This document shows, one piece after another, positions 30,522-43,452 of a DNA stretch of 64,000 nucleotides. The position numbers were made by a program, and so were the translations under genes. The DNA comes from Heliocidaris tuberculata (Eukaryota > Echinodermata > Echinoidea > Camarodonta > Echinometridae). The stretch spans positions 26,001,063-26,065,062 of the forward strand of contig CM046846.1 of the NCBI GenBank assembly GCA_025618425.1, given 5' to 3'. The notes below the pieces were generated by a model. That model was not told the DNA's origin, did no database searches, and saw only the letters and a program-made list of their open reading frames with translations. The first letter of the stretch is position 1; each line of letters starts with the position of its first letter.

Positions 30522-33030
30522 AGAGTCCTCATGTAGAGAGGAGTTTTGTGGACCAGTAAAATATAAAGAAAATGTGATAACAATGTACACTGAACAGTGC
30601 CATAACATTATACACATGTGGGACTATGCACATGTATTCCCAACGGATCTGACATCCTTGTTTTTATTTGCCTATTGCTCATTGTTCATTTTCTATCAAA
30701 TTTATCCATAGATACATAAGATTTCTTGTCGTCTTTTTCATTCAGCGTAAATTTTGTTGGAATTCCTGTGAAAATCTTGTTTTTCAATACAAGAACTTAA
30801 TATTATTTCTGGAAAAAATGAAATTCTTCTGTTATAATGATCTATGTCACATCATCAGGAAGTTTGCAGCCTTATTATGAGCTTCATTGTACATGCAGCT
30901 ACATGTTAAACAAATTTTTCCACAAACATCACAAAAGAAATTTGTTGGAAAATATGGATGTGGCAGTGGGAATGACCCTATGGCTGAGTAAAGGGGTGGG
31001 GAGGTTGAAGAAACACCCTACTAAATGTAAAAAGTGAGGTGTTCAATTGGCATTTCGCAAATACTTGTGGTCAAATTGTCCCAATTAAACTCCCCAGATG
31101 GTACAGAATTGGCAAGTGTGAAAAGATCTGAGAATTCCCTGTAAAAAAAAGGGGGTCCCACTTGCCAAAAAGAAATAATATCCTGTTATTGAGAGTGTGA
31201 GTAAGGCCAAGGATTATGTTTCTTTACATCTAGGTCGTATGATGGATTGTGTGAAATGAAACACTTTCTGTCAAATTCTTGTGCTCAGCTAGCAACTTTT
31301 GATTTTGTAAGGGGGGGGGGGATGAGTCATGTTGAATAGATTTGACTACAATGCCTTACAAGGTTCATTTTTATCAATAAGTAATGTCACAGAACACGGT
31401 ATGCTGGGCAATGGGGTGTCGATTCAGCCTCCAGACTGAAGGGGGATGGGACGAACATTATTTAGGGCTAACATATTTAACATTATACACTCCATGCGAT
31501 ATATAGTTTATTTCTGAATTATTGGGCAACTGGCTGGAAAATACACGCATCGGGTCATTTCCACTGCTAGTCCATCATCTGTCACAACCTATTCCCATAC
31601 AAGTTCCTCTTGTGTGTGGTATCTTTGTAAGAATTTCACTAAGCTTTTACGTGGCATGTATTATTAACGTTTTGCTATATAAGATGTTCCACAGAGCATT
31701 CTTAAGGAAGTAGATGTATACTGGAGATATATTTTTGTATTAGCTTTTAAGTGCTTGTATCGGCATAAGATGTTTAAAGGTGTCATATTTGTATTCTCAG
31801 TCACATATGTCTTACACCAGATGTTTATCAGGAGATACATAACCCACGTTATTTTGTGTTTAAAAGGGTCTTTCTCATACTTCACATCTGAGTATTGTAA
31901 GCTATCTTGTGATAGATAGTGTGTACAAATGCAGAATATGTATAAAATGCGATCATGGAAGTTATCTTGCTAAAGTTGTGCCTTCAGCAGAGTTCTTTGT
32001 ATAGTTGCTATTCCGTCCAGGGTTTTGTGCTTGTAACATACGATGAGAAAAGGAGAGAGAGATGGTTCAGAAGAAATGCAGTCAGTGCCAGTGAAAATGT
32101 GTGATTTTTCTCAAAGTTTTAGCAGATAGCATCGATGTCATATTTGCTTGATGAAGCCATGTTTCAGCTACATAGTTTAATTTACTACGATACTAAGTGA
32201 TTTTATTTAACTCTTTTTAATTCGTTTTTGTCATCTTTGTTCACTGGCACCTAAACATTTTCTTTAAAACTTTAAGAGTTGATATAAAATACAGTACACA
32301 TGTACCAAAATGTGATACTTAGTTATAAGTGTATGTAGGATCTTAAAAACTTGTAATTTAAAACGAGCAAGGTCTAAATAACTTTTCGTTTGATGTCAAA
32401 TCAAACTTTCCTTTTGTTTCATCAGTCTGTTTAAAGAAACCATCATGCTTATGACAAAGTGTGTCGAATAGGGGCCTGAGGAGAATTTGGTTTGAAACCA
32501 AATTTTTTAAACATTCCAAGATCATTCATTTACTCTTTTTTTCGTTGTGAAAATCATGAGTGAACAGTTACTAGTGGTATAGCTTTGATTAACATTATTA
32601 TTTTTCAAACATCAAAGGTTATGTGAATAGCAGTGGTTTTGCTCCTCAAAAGTGGCCAAATTCCTGCGTGATATGTATATAATTTAATCAGTGAAAATCA
32701 TGTTGTAGTAAACAGTTTTTCTATATAATAAACGGTGAATGCATCTCAAAGTTATCAATCGCGTATCGAATGTTTCTTTCTATTTATTTGTATGTCAGAA
32801 ATTGATTGGTTTGTTTGTGTTCATTTTTATTGCCGATTGATACCACTTTTTCTTTTCCCTTTAATCTGTTCTTTCGTTTTCGACTGACTTGTGCTTTCGT
32901 TAGTTCTTCTAACACGATTGCAAACACATTTAAGAAAACAACTTTAGGCAACTTTTGATATCTCGTTGTATATTATGTAACTTAATACCTATAGAAAAAT
33001 GTTTGCATAATAAAATAAAATTTTAAGGGG

Positions 33031-35011
33031 GTAGATGTTCGATTAGGTACGGTAGTCTTGGGGGGGGGGATAATTTACACATTCATGTTTCTACATAATT
33101 GTGCACACTAACAAGCCCTCTTGTGTACTGTTTCTTCTGTTTTGTATACGATTTAAATTATTGTATATATTAATAATGATAATTGTATTATTTCACTTTT
33201 TGGTAGCCTAGGTGGTAAAGTAAAACCACTTGCAAATAGTTGCCTGTAGCAAAAGCAGTGAGCATTATACTCTCCTTTTTTTTCTCCAACCTCCCTTTCT
33301 TTCCATATCTCCCAAGTATAATATTGACACTATACACACTAGACGTCCGTCATAATTCCATCTTAAACATCCTTAACTAAATGCCCATTATTTGCTCTTC
33401 TGCAATTGAAAAAAAAATCACAAACGGCGAATCTGTCACACAACAAACAATGAAAATAACTGACGAATCCATGGAAACGACCAAGCTGCTCCTGGTTTTC
33501 ATAGCATTACTAATATATCACACGCGTTTCTTCATTACACCCTGTATCAACAGTTGCACCTACTGCTTTAGATTGGATATAAGAGTTGATTCTTGAATAA
33601 ATTTCATTAAAAGGTAAGTTATATCGGATTGATTATATCAACTCATTTTTTTTTAATAAAGAAGGGTGTGTATTATACTGATTTTATTGGTAGTCGAATA
33701 CCTTGATCGATTTATATTATCTATTGTACAAAAAAAAAATGTAATGATTTTGTCATGTGAATATACGTGCTCATGTTATCTTACCTTGGTTATTGTGAAG
33801 ATGTTATTTTGAAAATGGAATTAGTAAAGAATCTATAACATAACACTAAACAATTAGCTATATATCAAGACCACTAAATATTTTTAAGAATGTAAAATTA
33901 GCAGTACACGCAATACGATGTAAAATTAAGGTCACTCCTAACTAGTTGGAAGAGTACCATGCATAATGAGGTATGTAATGCTTAATGCAGTGGGCATTGC
34001 AAATTGAATTAAAGTCTGTTATGAAATGGGTCATGTGATAAATACCGTCGCACATGTGCTTATGATCAAAATGGAAATGTGATGAATAATTTTCCTTCAA
34101 CAGATGCTTTACATCAAACAGTTAAGAATGTTGATTTTTACACGAAATTTGGAATCCTTTATAAAGATTAATCTCAAAATTTGCACAAAGAGAGCATGCG
34201 TATACACCTTTAATTCGTATATAGAGCACATTTGTATCACGCAAGCGCATGGAAATTAGATGATTTATGCCCTCTCCCTAGAGTTTTGTGCCCTGATTAC
34301 CTTTGACAGGTGTCATTCGAAAACAGAATAATCTCAAGTGCACATACATGTATTTCTACAAAATAAGCTGATAAGCTTATGATGTAAAGTAAAAACCCTT
34401 TCAAGAACAATCTGTTTATCAATAGAAGTAGCTTCTTTATATCATTTATGGTGTCGGTGTTATTCCATTTTATATAATCAGTAATTTTTATATTGAACCT
34501 GATGTATTGTTTCTATTGGCCTACCATTCCATCAATTTCTAATTCCACCCCTTGCTTCATTTCTCAACTTTATTGTAGCTACATTGCAGGTATGAATCTC
34601 CTTCTCGATGAGGGACTCGATGAGGGACTCGATAAGCTAACGGACATATAGGCAACTTAAATGGAAAGTAAGAAAATCCGTCTATCCAACAGGAAAATTT
34701 AAACGTGTTCTGGCATTTTGAAAGGAATTCATGCTGGGACTTTGTTGTAGTTTTTGACCAAGAAATAGAAAATGTCAACGGCCTGATCTCACCAAACTGC
34801 TCAGGGATTGGTTCAAGCGATTTGAAAGCGATTCACTCTGTTGACTTGGGGTTTTTTTTAACCTGTGATAAGAAATTTAGAATGTTAAACGGCCTGTTCT
34901 TTGGTTTAAAAAAAAGTATATGGATAAATTGAAAGACGTAGCAGCAAAGCATACACCACGTATAAGGAGATGATTCTATAAAGTGTTTTAAACATTTCAC
35001 TTTGAGCGGCA
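33031..35011. other. Intergenic sequence upstream of FAM181
   Basis: AT-rich, with no repeat family recognised apart from a short tandem (GATGAGGGACTC, two copies near 34609). The 34700-35011 part is presumably 5' UTR or proximal promoter. A TATAAAG occurs at 34976, only 36 bases before the ATG, so it is unlikely to be a TATA box for this start. Confidence 0.5.
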
Positions 35012-36229
35012 ATGTCGGGTATCTTGCCAACGCACCACGGTGATACGATGGGGCTTCTAGCGTTTGTAGATCTTGCATCTAACGATATCAAGATGGCCCT
35101 TGACAGGCCGACCAGATCTAAGAGAAAAGTCAACCATCGAAAGTACCTTCAGAAGCACATCAGACGTCAGGAGCAGAAGGTTGAGAAGAAGGAGAAGCAG
35201 AACGATGATAGTGCGAAAGATGGAAGCGTGCATGATAAGGTAGTCAACGGCGAAGGTGGTAAGACGACGAAGGCGCGACCCGTCTTGTCGCGATCAGTTC
35301 CGTACCAACATTTCACCAACAAATTCACCGTTGATGGAGCGGGGAGACGTCAAACGTTGAGGTCTGGTCCTCAAAGTCGGTCTCTAGCAGCACTCTTCGA
35401 CTCGAAAGTCTTGGATAAATGTTCAGTCAGTGATGAACGAGTTGGAAAGGATTCGCTGGATCGCCGAAAAGTGCCGCTACGGTCTCGCAATTTGCCGTCG
35501 TCGTTTTTCGCGGAGCCGAAATCAAGAATCTCGTCGGCTGGCGACACTTCGGGAATGAGTGGAATCCATCCATATGGCCTTACGATGTCAGTGCCATCAG
35601 CTTCCTTATCACCACCATTGTCGACGGCGTCGTCAACATCAGAAGCTGCAGCACTTGACTGGCTTCTTCCGACAACGGACTTTCATGAGATGATCGACTA
35701 CTGGCCCGATGCCGTCGATCAGGATAATGAGGGTCAAGAGGATGGCGGACAAGACGATCGGGTTTTTGCAGAGTGTCAAATGATGCCGACTAATTCAAGT
35801 ATGGAAGTATCTCCTGTAACTCCCATCAATTCAGATCTTTGTTACTCGAATGGATTTCACTTTGAGGATGGTTATGGCACGAATGACCCTCATAATCATC
35901 ATCATCCTCCTCATCGACAACCCATTCCTGCTATTGATATTCCCGAACCCTTTGCCGATGTAGCCATTCGAAGCATTAAACAGAACTGTGCAGCCATGCC
36001 GTATGATCTTCCCGCTTTCCATTTGCCGACAAACATGCCAAATAACCACCATATCAGACATCATATTAATAGCACAACCTTGCCTACGTTCCCAGAAGCA
36101 TTTGCGCCTCTTGAAAACACGCCAGGACAATGGTCCGATAATTCTGATGCTTCCTTTAAGCAGTACTTTCCTTTTAATCGTTGTCATTTGCCAGGCATGA
36201 CCCTTGATCAATGCTTCACATCACTTTAG
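35012..36229 (+). CDS. FAM181: FAM181 family protein with TEAD-binding omega-loop motif
   Basis: A 405-residue intronless ORF. Residues 14-50 carry the FAM181 signature: [19 protein letters not shown] followed by [29 protein letters not shown] (121-131) matches the second family block. Residues 154-169, [16 protein letters not shown], match the YAP omega loop that grips TEAD factors: L156, R159, L161, S164, F165 and F166 line up with YAP M86, R89, L91, S94, F95 and F96. Vertebrate FAM181A/B are reported TEAD interactors. The role is therefore probably that of a nuclear TEAD/Hippo-pathway cofactor; function in this organism is inferred. [20 protein letters not shown] (213-232) is an acidic-hydrophobic stretch that could be an activation segment, and a His-rich run lies near residues 296-303. 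Met13 (35048) is an alternative start just before the conserved block. Vertebrate FAM181 coding regions are also single-exon, which fits. Confidence 0.92.
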   Translation: MSGILPTHHGDTMGLLAFVDLASNDIKMALDRPTRSKRKVNHRKYLQKHIRRQEQKVEKKEKQNDDSAKDGSVHDKVVNGEGGKTTKARPVLSRSVPYQHFTNKFTVDGAGRRQTLRSGPQSRSLAALFDSKVLDKCSVSDERVGKDSLDRRKVPLRSRNLPSSFFAEPKSRISSAGDTSGMSGIHPYGLTMSVPSASLSPPLSTASSTSEAAALDWLLPTTDFHEMIDYWPDAVDQDNEGQEDGGQDDRVFAECQMMPTNSSMEVSPVTPINSDLCYSNGFHFEDGYGTNDPHNHHHPPHRQPIPAIDIPEPFADVAIRSIKQNCAAMPYDLPAFHLPTNMPNNHHIRHHINSTTLPTFPEAFAPLENTPGQWSDNSDASFKQYFPFNRCHLPGMTLDQCFTSL

Positions 36230-36323
36230 ATGTTTAACAAAAATGTTTTCATCAACAGATCCCAAGTTGTATATTATGTTATTAGTATTACGTCAAAGAT
36301 CAATGAGGACTTAAACAGTAACA

Positions 36324-36414
36324 TGGGCCCCGTCTTGGAAAGAGTTGCAGTTGCGATTGATTTTAAGTTACGATTGATTTGAATCAATCGCAACGCTTTA
36401 TAAGACGGGGCCCA
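36324..36414. repeat. GGGCCCCGTC palindrome in FAM181 3' region
   Basis: A 91-bp hairpin with arms TGGGCCCCGTCTT and AAGACGGGGCCCA, plus inner mirror AATCAATCGCAAC against GTTGCGATTGATT. It lies 95 bases after the FAM181 stop and before the AATAAA at 36452. A degraded relative (GTACGACGGGACC) is near 53815. Confidence 0.88.
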
Positions 36415-36451
36415 GGTCTTCAGGTTAACACGATGTCAAAGACTTTCGATA

Positions 36452-36457
36452 AATAAA
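36452..36457 (+). terminator. Candidate polyadenylation signal for FAM181
   Basis: AATAAA 223 bases after the stop codon, the first such hexamer downstream. No cleavage evidence is available. Confidence 0.4.
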
Positions 36458-37837
36458 TTATCAACTCAAGGGCAATGTCAATACAATTATTGTATATCCC
36501 ACATAAATCATGTCCGGATTATGTAGTACAGTGTACATCATTGTAATGTTTGCACATAATTATTAATAAGTGATGGACAAGTCTATTAAAATTGCCTTTT
36601 GTTGATTTCTTTTTAAGTCTTTGCGATTGTATTGGTTATGTTTAGTGTTAGTGTTGGATCCAGTGTTAGACTTAGGAATTCGACCAGTGTTAGAACAAGA
36701 ACCAAGCAGAAGTTGTCGCCTGGAAGGGGCATCGCTAGACGATTTTCTAACGACGGGGAGGATGTCGCCCAAATTTAACAACAATAAAAAAGAAAGGGGG
36801 AATGGTAATAACAGATTGCTTGATAATAAAAAAAGGTCCAAACATTTTTATTTCAACAAACGTAAAAAGGGAAATTAAATTTTACTATTTATTTTTGTTT
36901 TCGACGGGGCTCGAAAGATTAAAAATTTGCCGCCATAAAATATTATGATCGGGGTCACAGCCCCTCTACGCTCCTGATCAGTAGTGCCTACTTTATCATA
37001 ATGTATTCCCATTACGTTACCCTGGGACACAATGCCTAATTTCCTGTTAGTAATGACATCTCAGCTTGAGAAATTATATGCGTGCCCGTATCACCTCTTT
37101 TGCCAAAGAATGTAAACATTAATTTCAGTCATTCTAGAGTAGGACTTAATTGAATTCAGAACATTTTTGTAGGCGTACAATACTGCTGGTCTCATTTACA
37201 AAATGCTTTTCAAGATTTTGCTTTGTCAAGATTTCGTACAAGCTTCTTGTCTCCACGACTTGTGTTGGTGTTTGTACTACTTTGGTAAAAGTAAATATAT
37301 CGTGGTTTGATAGAAAGAAACTTCATTCGATACGATGTGAGCTTGGTATAATATCTCTTCCATGCAGCTTTACCTCTTAGTTTTTTTCTGACCCAAAATA
37401 GTTGATACCGCTTAAATCACTACCCTAGAAAGCCCTGGTAATCGGTGGCAAATAACGATTCGATCAAAATATGTCCCTAGTCTGTACATTGATTATGTCT
37501 GAACAATTAAAAATCCAATTCGTCCTTGGCGTAGGTGGGAAGAAATCCCTTGGACATGTTGGAATGCGACTTTTGCGATCGTTAATGATGATTAAAGTTT
37601 GACACTAATTGACAGTCTCTTTGACAATGTTTACGAATTGTAAGTCAAGCGGAAGCATCTTTTATAGTTTAAACAATAATAATATTGATTGCTCAATGAC
37701 TTAAAAGTGAGCATTGTGAATCATGGAAGACTATGGCAATAACAATAACAACAAGATCAATTTGATGGCCTTGTGCATATTTTATTTTTCCTAAAATAAA
37801 TTTCATACATTTCTCAGTTGTTTATCCAGAATCAATA

Positions 37838-37967
37838 AACGAGGGGGGGGGGGGGGGCTGGAGTCCTTCTCAGACCGCAGGGCGACATGCATCTGATAAG
37901 CCCCTCGTGTCGTATAGGCCCTCAGCAACTCGGTTGTTTCTTGGTTGTTTGTTTGTTTGTTTGGTTG

Positions 37968-38002
<35 letters not shown>

Positions 38003-38130
38003 GTTTTTGTTGATTTTTGTTGTTGTTTGTTTGTTTGTTGTTGTTGTTGTTTTGTTTTGTTTTTTTTTTTTTTTTTTTGGGGGGGTCTTTCTGGGCCTTC
38101 ATCGGGTTCGGGGGGGGGGCATACGCCACG
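37838..38130. repeat. Homopolymer and GTTTG-rich tract
   Basis: A G run at about 37842-37857, poly-T runs at about 37971-37999 and 38061-38078, GTTT/GTT repeats between them, and G runs at 38079 and 38111. The overlapping open frames on both strands are artefacts of this composition. Confidence 0.9.
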
Positions 38131-38520
38131 GATTCCCCTTACAAAATACATAAATCATTTTATTGGTCTGAGGAGAATTCGTGAATGGTCGCATTGTGGC
38201 TTTTGTTGGGGATTCGATATTGCCCATTCTGATTTCAGTGAAAATGTATTTGTTCATTGTTCATGCAGTCCTTTCTTCAAATCACAAGAGATATATTTTG
38301 TTATATAAGCAACGATGCAATAGATTGTACCTTTCATAACAAACAGAACTTGGAACAACATTAAAAAAGCACCTTCAAAAATCAAAGTGGGAATGAATCA
38401 TCGTTTATCATGATATTACAATTATAGGGTGCAGTGGGAAAAACGCGAGAAAACGGGGGGGGGGGAGGGGGGTAGGGGATCTTATTCATTCTAATGTCTT
38501 CCTCCTTCCTCTTAACCCCC

Positions 38521-38522
38521 CC

Positions 38523-38598
<76 letters not shown>

Positions 38599-38600
38599 CA
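38521..38600. repeat. CT then TA microsatellite
   Basis: C-rich, then (CT)n, then (TA)n to about 38598. Open frames on both strands here translate to SLSL and ERER runs only. Confidence 0.93.
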
Positions 38601-40044
38601 CATGTATATATCTTTCTCTCTCTCTCTCTATCTTTCTCTTGCACTCCCTCCTCTCCCCTCTTTCTCTCATTCCCTCTATCACTTCACAAAGTGTCCCACT
38701 TTTTCTATATTTTTATATTTTGTTCCAGTTTTTTTTTTGGGGGGGTGGGGGGACATTTAGTGGAGGGAGAGAGAGAGAGTGAGTGAGAGAGGAGAAGCCC
38801 CTATGACTTGGTTCCACTACGTGTTGCATTAAATTTTCAGAACTATTATCAATAATGCATAGATGATGAACTTAAATTCTTTAAATTGTGTCTGATGATG
38901 AAGTAAAAATTAGTCAGGTCTCAACGTTTGAACTGTTTGACACTTTTAATGAATCCAATCATAATTCATCTATACTCACTTCGTCATCACCAAGGGTATT
39001 TGGTTTGTCGTTCTCATGACTAAGGAATGAATGTATTCCTTCCTCATCTTAATAAACATCATGTGTTGTTTCTCTCTTTAAACCAGGCCTTTAAGCATCT
39101 TCCCCAAATCTATTCCTGGATGTAGAAATCGACCTCAACGGGATCCATGCTTGAAAGGGGGTTGGCATGGGCAGTTTAAGTCTTCCGAAGAAAAATACCA
39201 AGAAGATATATTAAAATTTGCCTCCCAGGGAAGAGAAACATTATTTTAAATTCACCACAAGAGAAATAGGCCTCATAGCCAAGTGAATTAGCCGCGACCT
39301 CAAGTTTAACGGAATTTAAGGTCAAGACACAAGTTCAACTTCGCTGGCGTTCCGGAACTATTTAGATTAGACCAATTAAGTCTTTTAGGAACTTTATCCT
39401 AACCATCTTTGAGTTTTGGGGTGGCTGCTGGGTGTTTCTGTTCCCTCATCTTTATCACCTGTTACTTTTATTAACCATTCTGTGAACTACACCCTCCCAG
39501 AAGTGGGACCAGAAATTTGCTGGATGCAGAACGAAATCCCAGTTACATTCAAGCGTGGCATATATCCATAGAGAAAACGGTGATAAAGAATGAACACGAT
39601 CACAAAGATTGTCAAGAAATCAACCTGAGGCATTTTTAATAGCCTTGCGCATCTCCTATTGCAATGTGCCAACACTATAAGGCCATATTTCATAATCCGA
39701 ACATGATTTCTATGGGCAATAGGATATTGAAATTGCCTTTGAGTTGATTTCTGGAAAGTCTTTGCGATCGTATATGAGTGGAATATGCTTTACTCTTGCT
39801 TGCAGACAAGAGAGGTTGTTGCAGGGTTGAGGTGCATCGTTGATGTAAACTTGACCTCAAGTGGACTGGGCTTGAAGGCCAATTAAATTAGGCATGACCC
39901 TACTGCTTTGGGGCCATGATGAGAGCCTGAACCCATCCAATGGCGTTCAGGAAACTCTTAGGATTAAGCCCAGGTCCTCTCTAGATCTCTATCAAACGGA
40001 CGTCAGCTCCAGCAACACTGCTGGACAGTCTTCTCTCTTTGTCG

Positions 40045-40187
40045 AACACACTCTTCCTCTCTCCATCTCTCTCTCTCTTCATTTCCATTTTCTCTCGTTT
40101 TCTCGCTCTCTCTCGCCTTTTTAAAATCTTTCTCCTTTTGCCTCTCTCTTTGCCCCTCTCTCTTTCTTTCTTTCTCTCTCTGTATTG

Positions 40188-40219
<32 letters not shown>

Positions 40220-40320
40220 AGCTCTTTGGCCCTCTCGTTCCCTCTCCTTTTGACCCTCTTCCTTTCTCTCCATCCCTCTTTCTGTCTCCCTGTTTCTCTC
40301 TCTCTCTTTCTCTCTTACAA
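40045..40320. repeat. CT-rich low-complexity tract
   Basis: A long pyrimidine-biased tract of TCTCTC, TTTC and CCCTC units, with the purest CT run at about 40189-40214. Confidence 0.9.
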
Positions 40321-42582
40321 ACACAAATCTAATTTACTTTATCTCATCTCTCTGTCTATATTATACTCTCTTTTATTCACACCCCTATCTCCCTTCCTAG
40401 CTCTCGAATCTTAATCACAATACCCACTACACTTAATTCAATTCTCTTCCATTTTCCGTTTCGGGAGCTGTCCTCATAGAATTGGGACGGGTTGTGGTCA
40501 ATAGGTTGTCGTCATTAATCGAAATCTATCTCTTACATACATAACCAGTTGCCGGCCTCAGTGCATGCCCCTTCCCCACTGCCAGTACACCTGTATAATG
40601 AATGACCGTGATAGCAAGTGTGTTAACATTGTTCATATTGCTACATGGAATGAAGTCAGTGTTATACCTCGCACAGTAGCTTATACAGCATAGGGCGATG
40701 CCGGTGTAGCCACCGCCCCCCCCCCCTCCATCTTTTTTTAAGTGGGGGGGGGGGGGGGGGGGACTTGCAGTTAGAGTATATACGGGGGTTTCCTAAACGT
40801 ATTACCACCCCCTTATCTAATGTGTTTAAATCAAATCATATTAAATCAAATCCATTTATTGAACTAAAATCCACAGTTTTGGATTATCATCAACATACGG
40901 ATGGAAAGGAAGAATCAAAATAGGTTACAGCTGATCAAAGCGGAATATCAATCATTGAAAAATAACAAATCAAAAAAGAAAAAAAAAAGGAAAAAAAGGA
41001 AAGTTTATGTCATGCTGAGAATTATAAAAGTACATTTATAAGAAAAATACACGTGGGCCTTGACCTAGAGACAATGATATTGGCAAATCTATTATAGATG
41101 AGGTTGAGCACAGTCATTCAATTGCATTGTGAAAGAAACTAACTGTAAGTTAATCATGAATTGTTGATTATGTTTTGAATAGCGACAATTATGTATTATG
41201 AGGTTTTGGACTTTTTCTTGCTAAAAATCACAAATGTTTAAAAGCACTGGACACAATGATGTGGTTAAATATGACTGCACCGATAATATATAGCATTACA
41301 ATTTGGACCACAGTTAATAACTTTTTCAGTCATGTATTAAAAGGAAAAGCACTTCAAGCAATAGAAATCCTTTTCATTGGATAATGCTTTACGTCAGTCT
41401 TCCCACACTGGAATCAGAAGAACGAGAAACCTCCTAAAAATTAATTTTAAAAAACATTTTAAAAAAATAGATATCGTGCAAGTGCAAAAGTCTGCTACAA
41501 ACCGCAACACTCTGTACAAACAAAAGCCATAACTCTGAGACAAAAATACTTTACCTGAGATAAAAAGTCCTGATAACGTTGAAGCGTGAACAGAAGGAAA
41601 TGATAACAATCACACTTAACGGTGTTTGTACACTAATATTATACTTCGCTAATTGCGTTAGATAACAACGAATAAAGCAGTCGCATGATAATTGATGGTG
41701 TATAACTTTTTGTATAGTCTAACCAAGACTCTTGTCTACTCGGGTATTCTGTCATGTTCTTGATATTAAAAAAACAAAAAAACAAAATTGCGGAAGAGAA
41801 TGATTAAAGATAAAATGCCTATTCTAATTTGTGTATCAAAACGCATTTCAAGTTTAATTTCTTTCACCTCTACCTTCTGCGTAATACCTCATTTTCATCA
41901 GGTTAACATTTCGTCATTCCAACTAAAATATATCCGGGGTCATATCACTTTGATGAAAACTGGAAAATAAATGGTTAATCTGGGATTCAGTTACAAAATT
42001 TTTGTCAAGGATCGTGTATAATCTGTAGAAGAGGAATTCGTTAGATTGCTTATATAGTTGATTAATTAACTTCATGAAATGACTTGGTTTTTATTGAACT
42101 CAGTATGAAATCGATAACAAGGGTTTTTTATGGCAGGATTAATTCCTCGAATGCTCTGCGCGCTCATAATCATGATAAAGGTTGTCGGAATCAAATCCAG
42201 AAGAACTTTCAAATCACTCTGGAAGCGCTCAGGGACGCTTTATCATAATGTGATTTGCACAGCATACAATAACAGAATATCATCATTCATCTTTTTTATT
42301 GATTGGTCCATTCCTCTCCTCTATCTCCCTCAAAAATCTTAATACTGCAATAACAGTCACCTTCAACGTTTGAAATGGTACTCTTATGAATCTTTGACTA
42401 CATAGCACGACTTTTTTTTTTTTTTAGCTTGAAGATCATGGAGACATAAAAGAAATGCTCTGAAATCTCGATGATTATATTCTACCATGCGGCTGACTTT
42501 TATTAGCTGTACCAAGGGGGTACTTGGCTGTACTGTGAATCTGTATCAGGCCCATAGAATAATACAGGCCAGCGTTCCATGC

Positions 42583-42583
<1 letters not shown>

Positions 42584-42670
<87 letters not shown>
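42584..42670. repeat. TA microsatellite
   Basis: Nearly pure (TA)n for about 85 bases with two interruptions (TAATATATAC). It can form cruciforms and is a likely site of length polymorphism. Confidence 0.95.
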
Positions 42671-42672
<2 letters not shown>

Positions 42673-43178
42673 CTATATACATGCTCTAAACAAATAAATC
42701 GAGTGATCACTGAAGTAACTACCAATAAACGAATCAAAAGGTTGTTGTTGTTTTTTGTTTGCTTGTTTGGTTTTTTTTTTTTTTTTTTTGGTTTTGGTTT
42801 TGTTTGAGTTTAAAGGCGCTTCTCATTCAGTGTGAATATTTGTGGTGAAAAGGATATTCTGTAAAGTATTCTTCTTCAGAAACAAACACATAGTTCATAT
42901 TTCATAAGAATATTGACGCCCAACAGAAATAATTTTGCACCCAACCTACATAAGCTTTAATACTTACTCGAAGAATGTGATTAGACCTCAAAAATATTTT
43001 GAGAAGAATGTTTTGAGGTGGATTGAGCTATCAAGTATCGGGTAAAGATCCAAGATATCTTAGCTGTAAGGTGTGAGTCTCTAATCACCGGACACAGCGT
43101 ACTTCGTCCATCAACACCCCCGTCATTCATCGCAGGCTTTCGACATCATCGCACCTTATTATCCTGCATGCTACGTGT

Positions 43179-43452
43179 TGTGGCGTAGCTACAGGGGCAA
43201 GGGGACACATGCCCCAAATCGAATTTCAACAAGGAAACATTTTTTTTAAAAGAAAGAGAAAATTAATAAAGGAATAAAGGGAGATAAGAAATGAACATGA
43301 AACAAGAATATAGAAATCCCTCCCACAACTTCCCACTAATAGGTGGCCTTACTACTAATTCTCATTTTTTTAAAAACATAGTATAATACTGGTTCCCCCC
43401 CCCCCCCATGATATTAGTGCCCCTCAATGGCTTGACCCCCGGCACGCCATTG
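43179..43452. mobile_element. Possible hAT-like MITE fragment
   Basis: The left side has TGGCGTAGCTACAGGGGC and the right side, read inward, has AATGGCGTGCCGGGGGTC. The GGCGT..C..GGGG arms and C-rich interior resemble the elements at 24803 and 54114, but boundaries and target duplication are unclear. Confidence 0.35.

Larger units (their letters stand above)
26001..33030 (+). other. Possible long 3' UTR of FRMPD gene, or intergenic sequence
   Basis: AT-rich and without coding signal for 7 kb after the FRMPD stop. Candidate AATAAA signals occur throughout, for example near 28807, 29285 and, in a cluster, at 33008-33020. Long 3' UTRs are common for neuronal scaffold genes, but the true end cannot be set from sequence. 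It hosts three TTAA foldback elements (26187, 27650, 30077) and two palindromic repeats (30188, 30384). Confidence 0.35.

Noticed and set aside
34976..34982. TATAAAG as TATA box of FAM181
   Set aside because: It lies only 36 bases before the start codon, leaving almost no 5' UTR.
37887..38308. Long phenylalanine/valine-rich frames
   Set aside because: They read through poly-T and GTTTG repeats.
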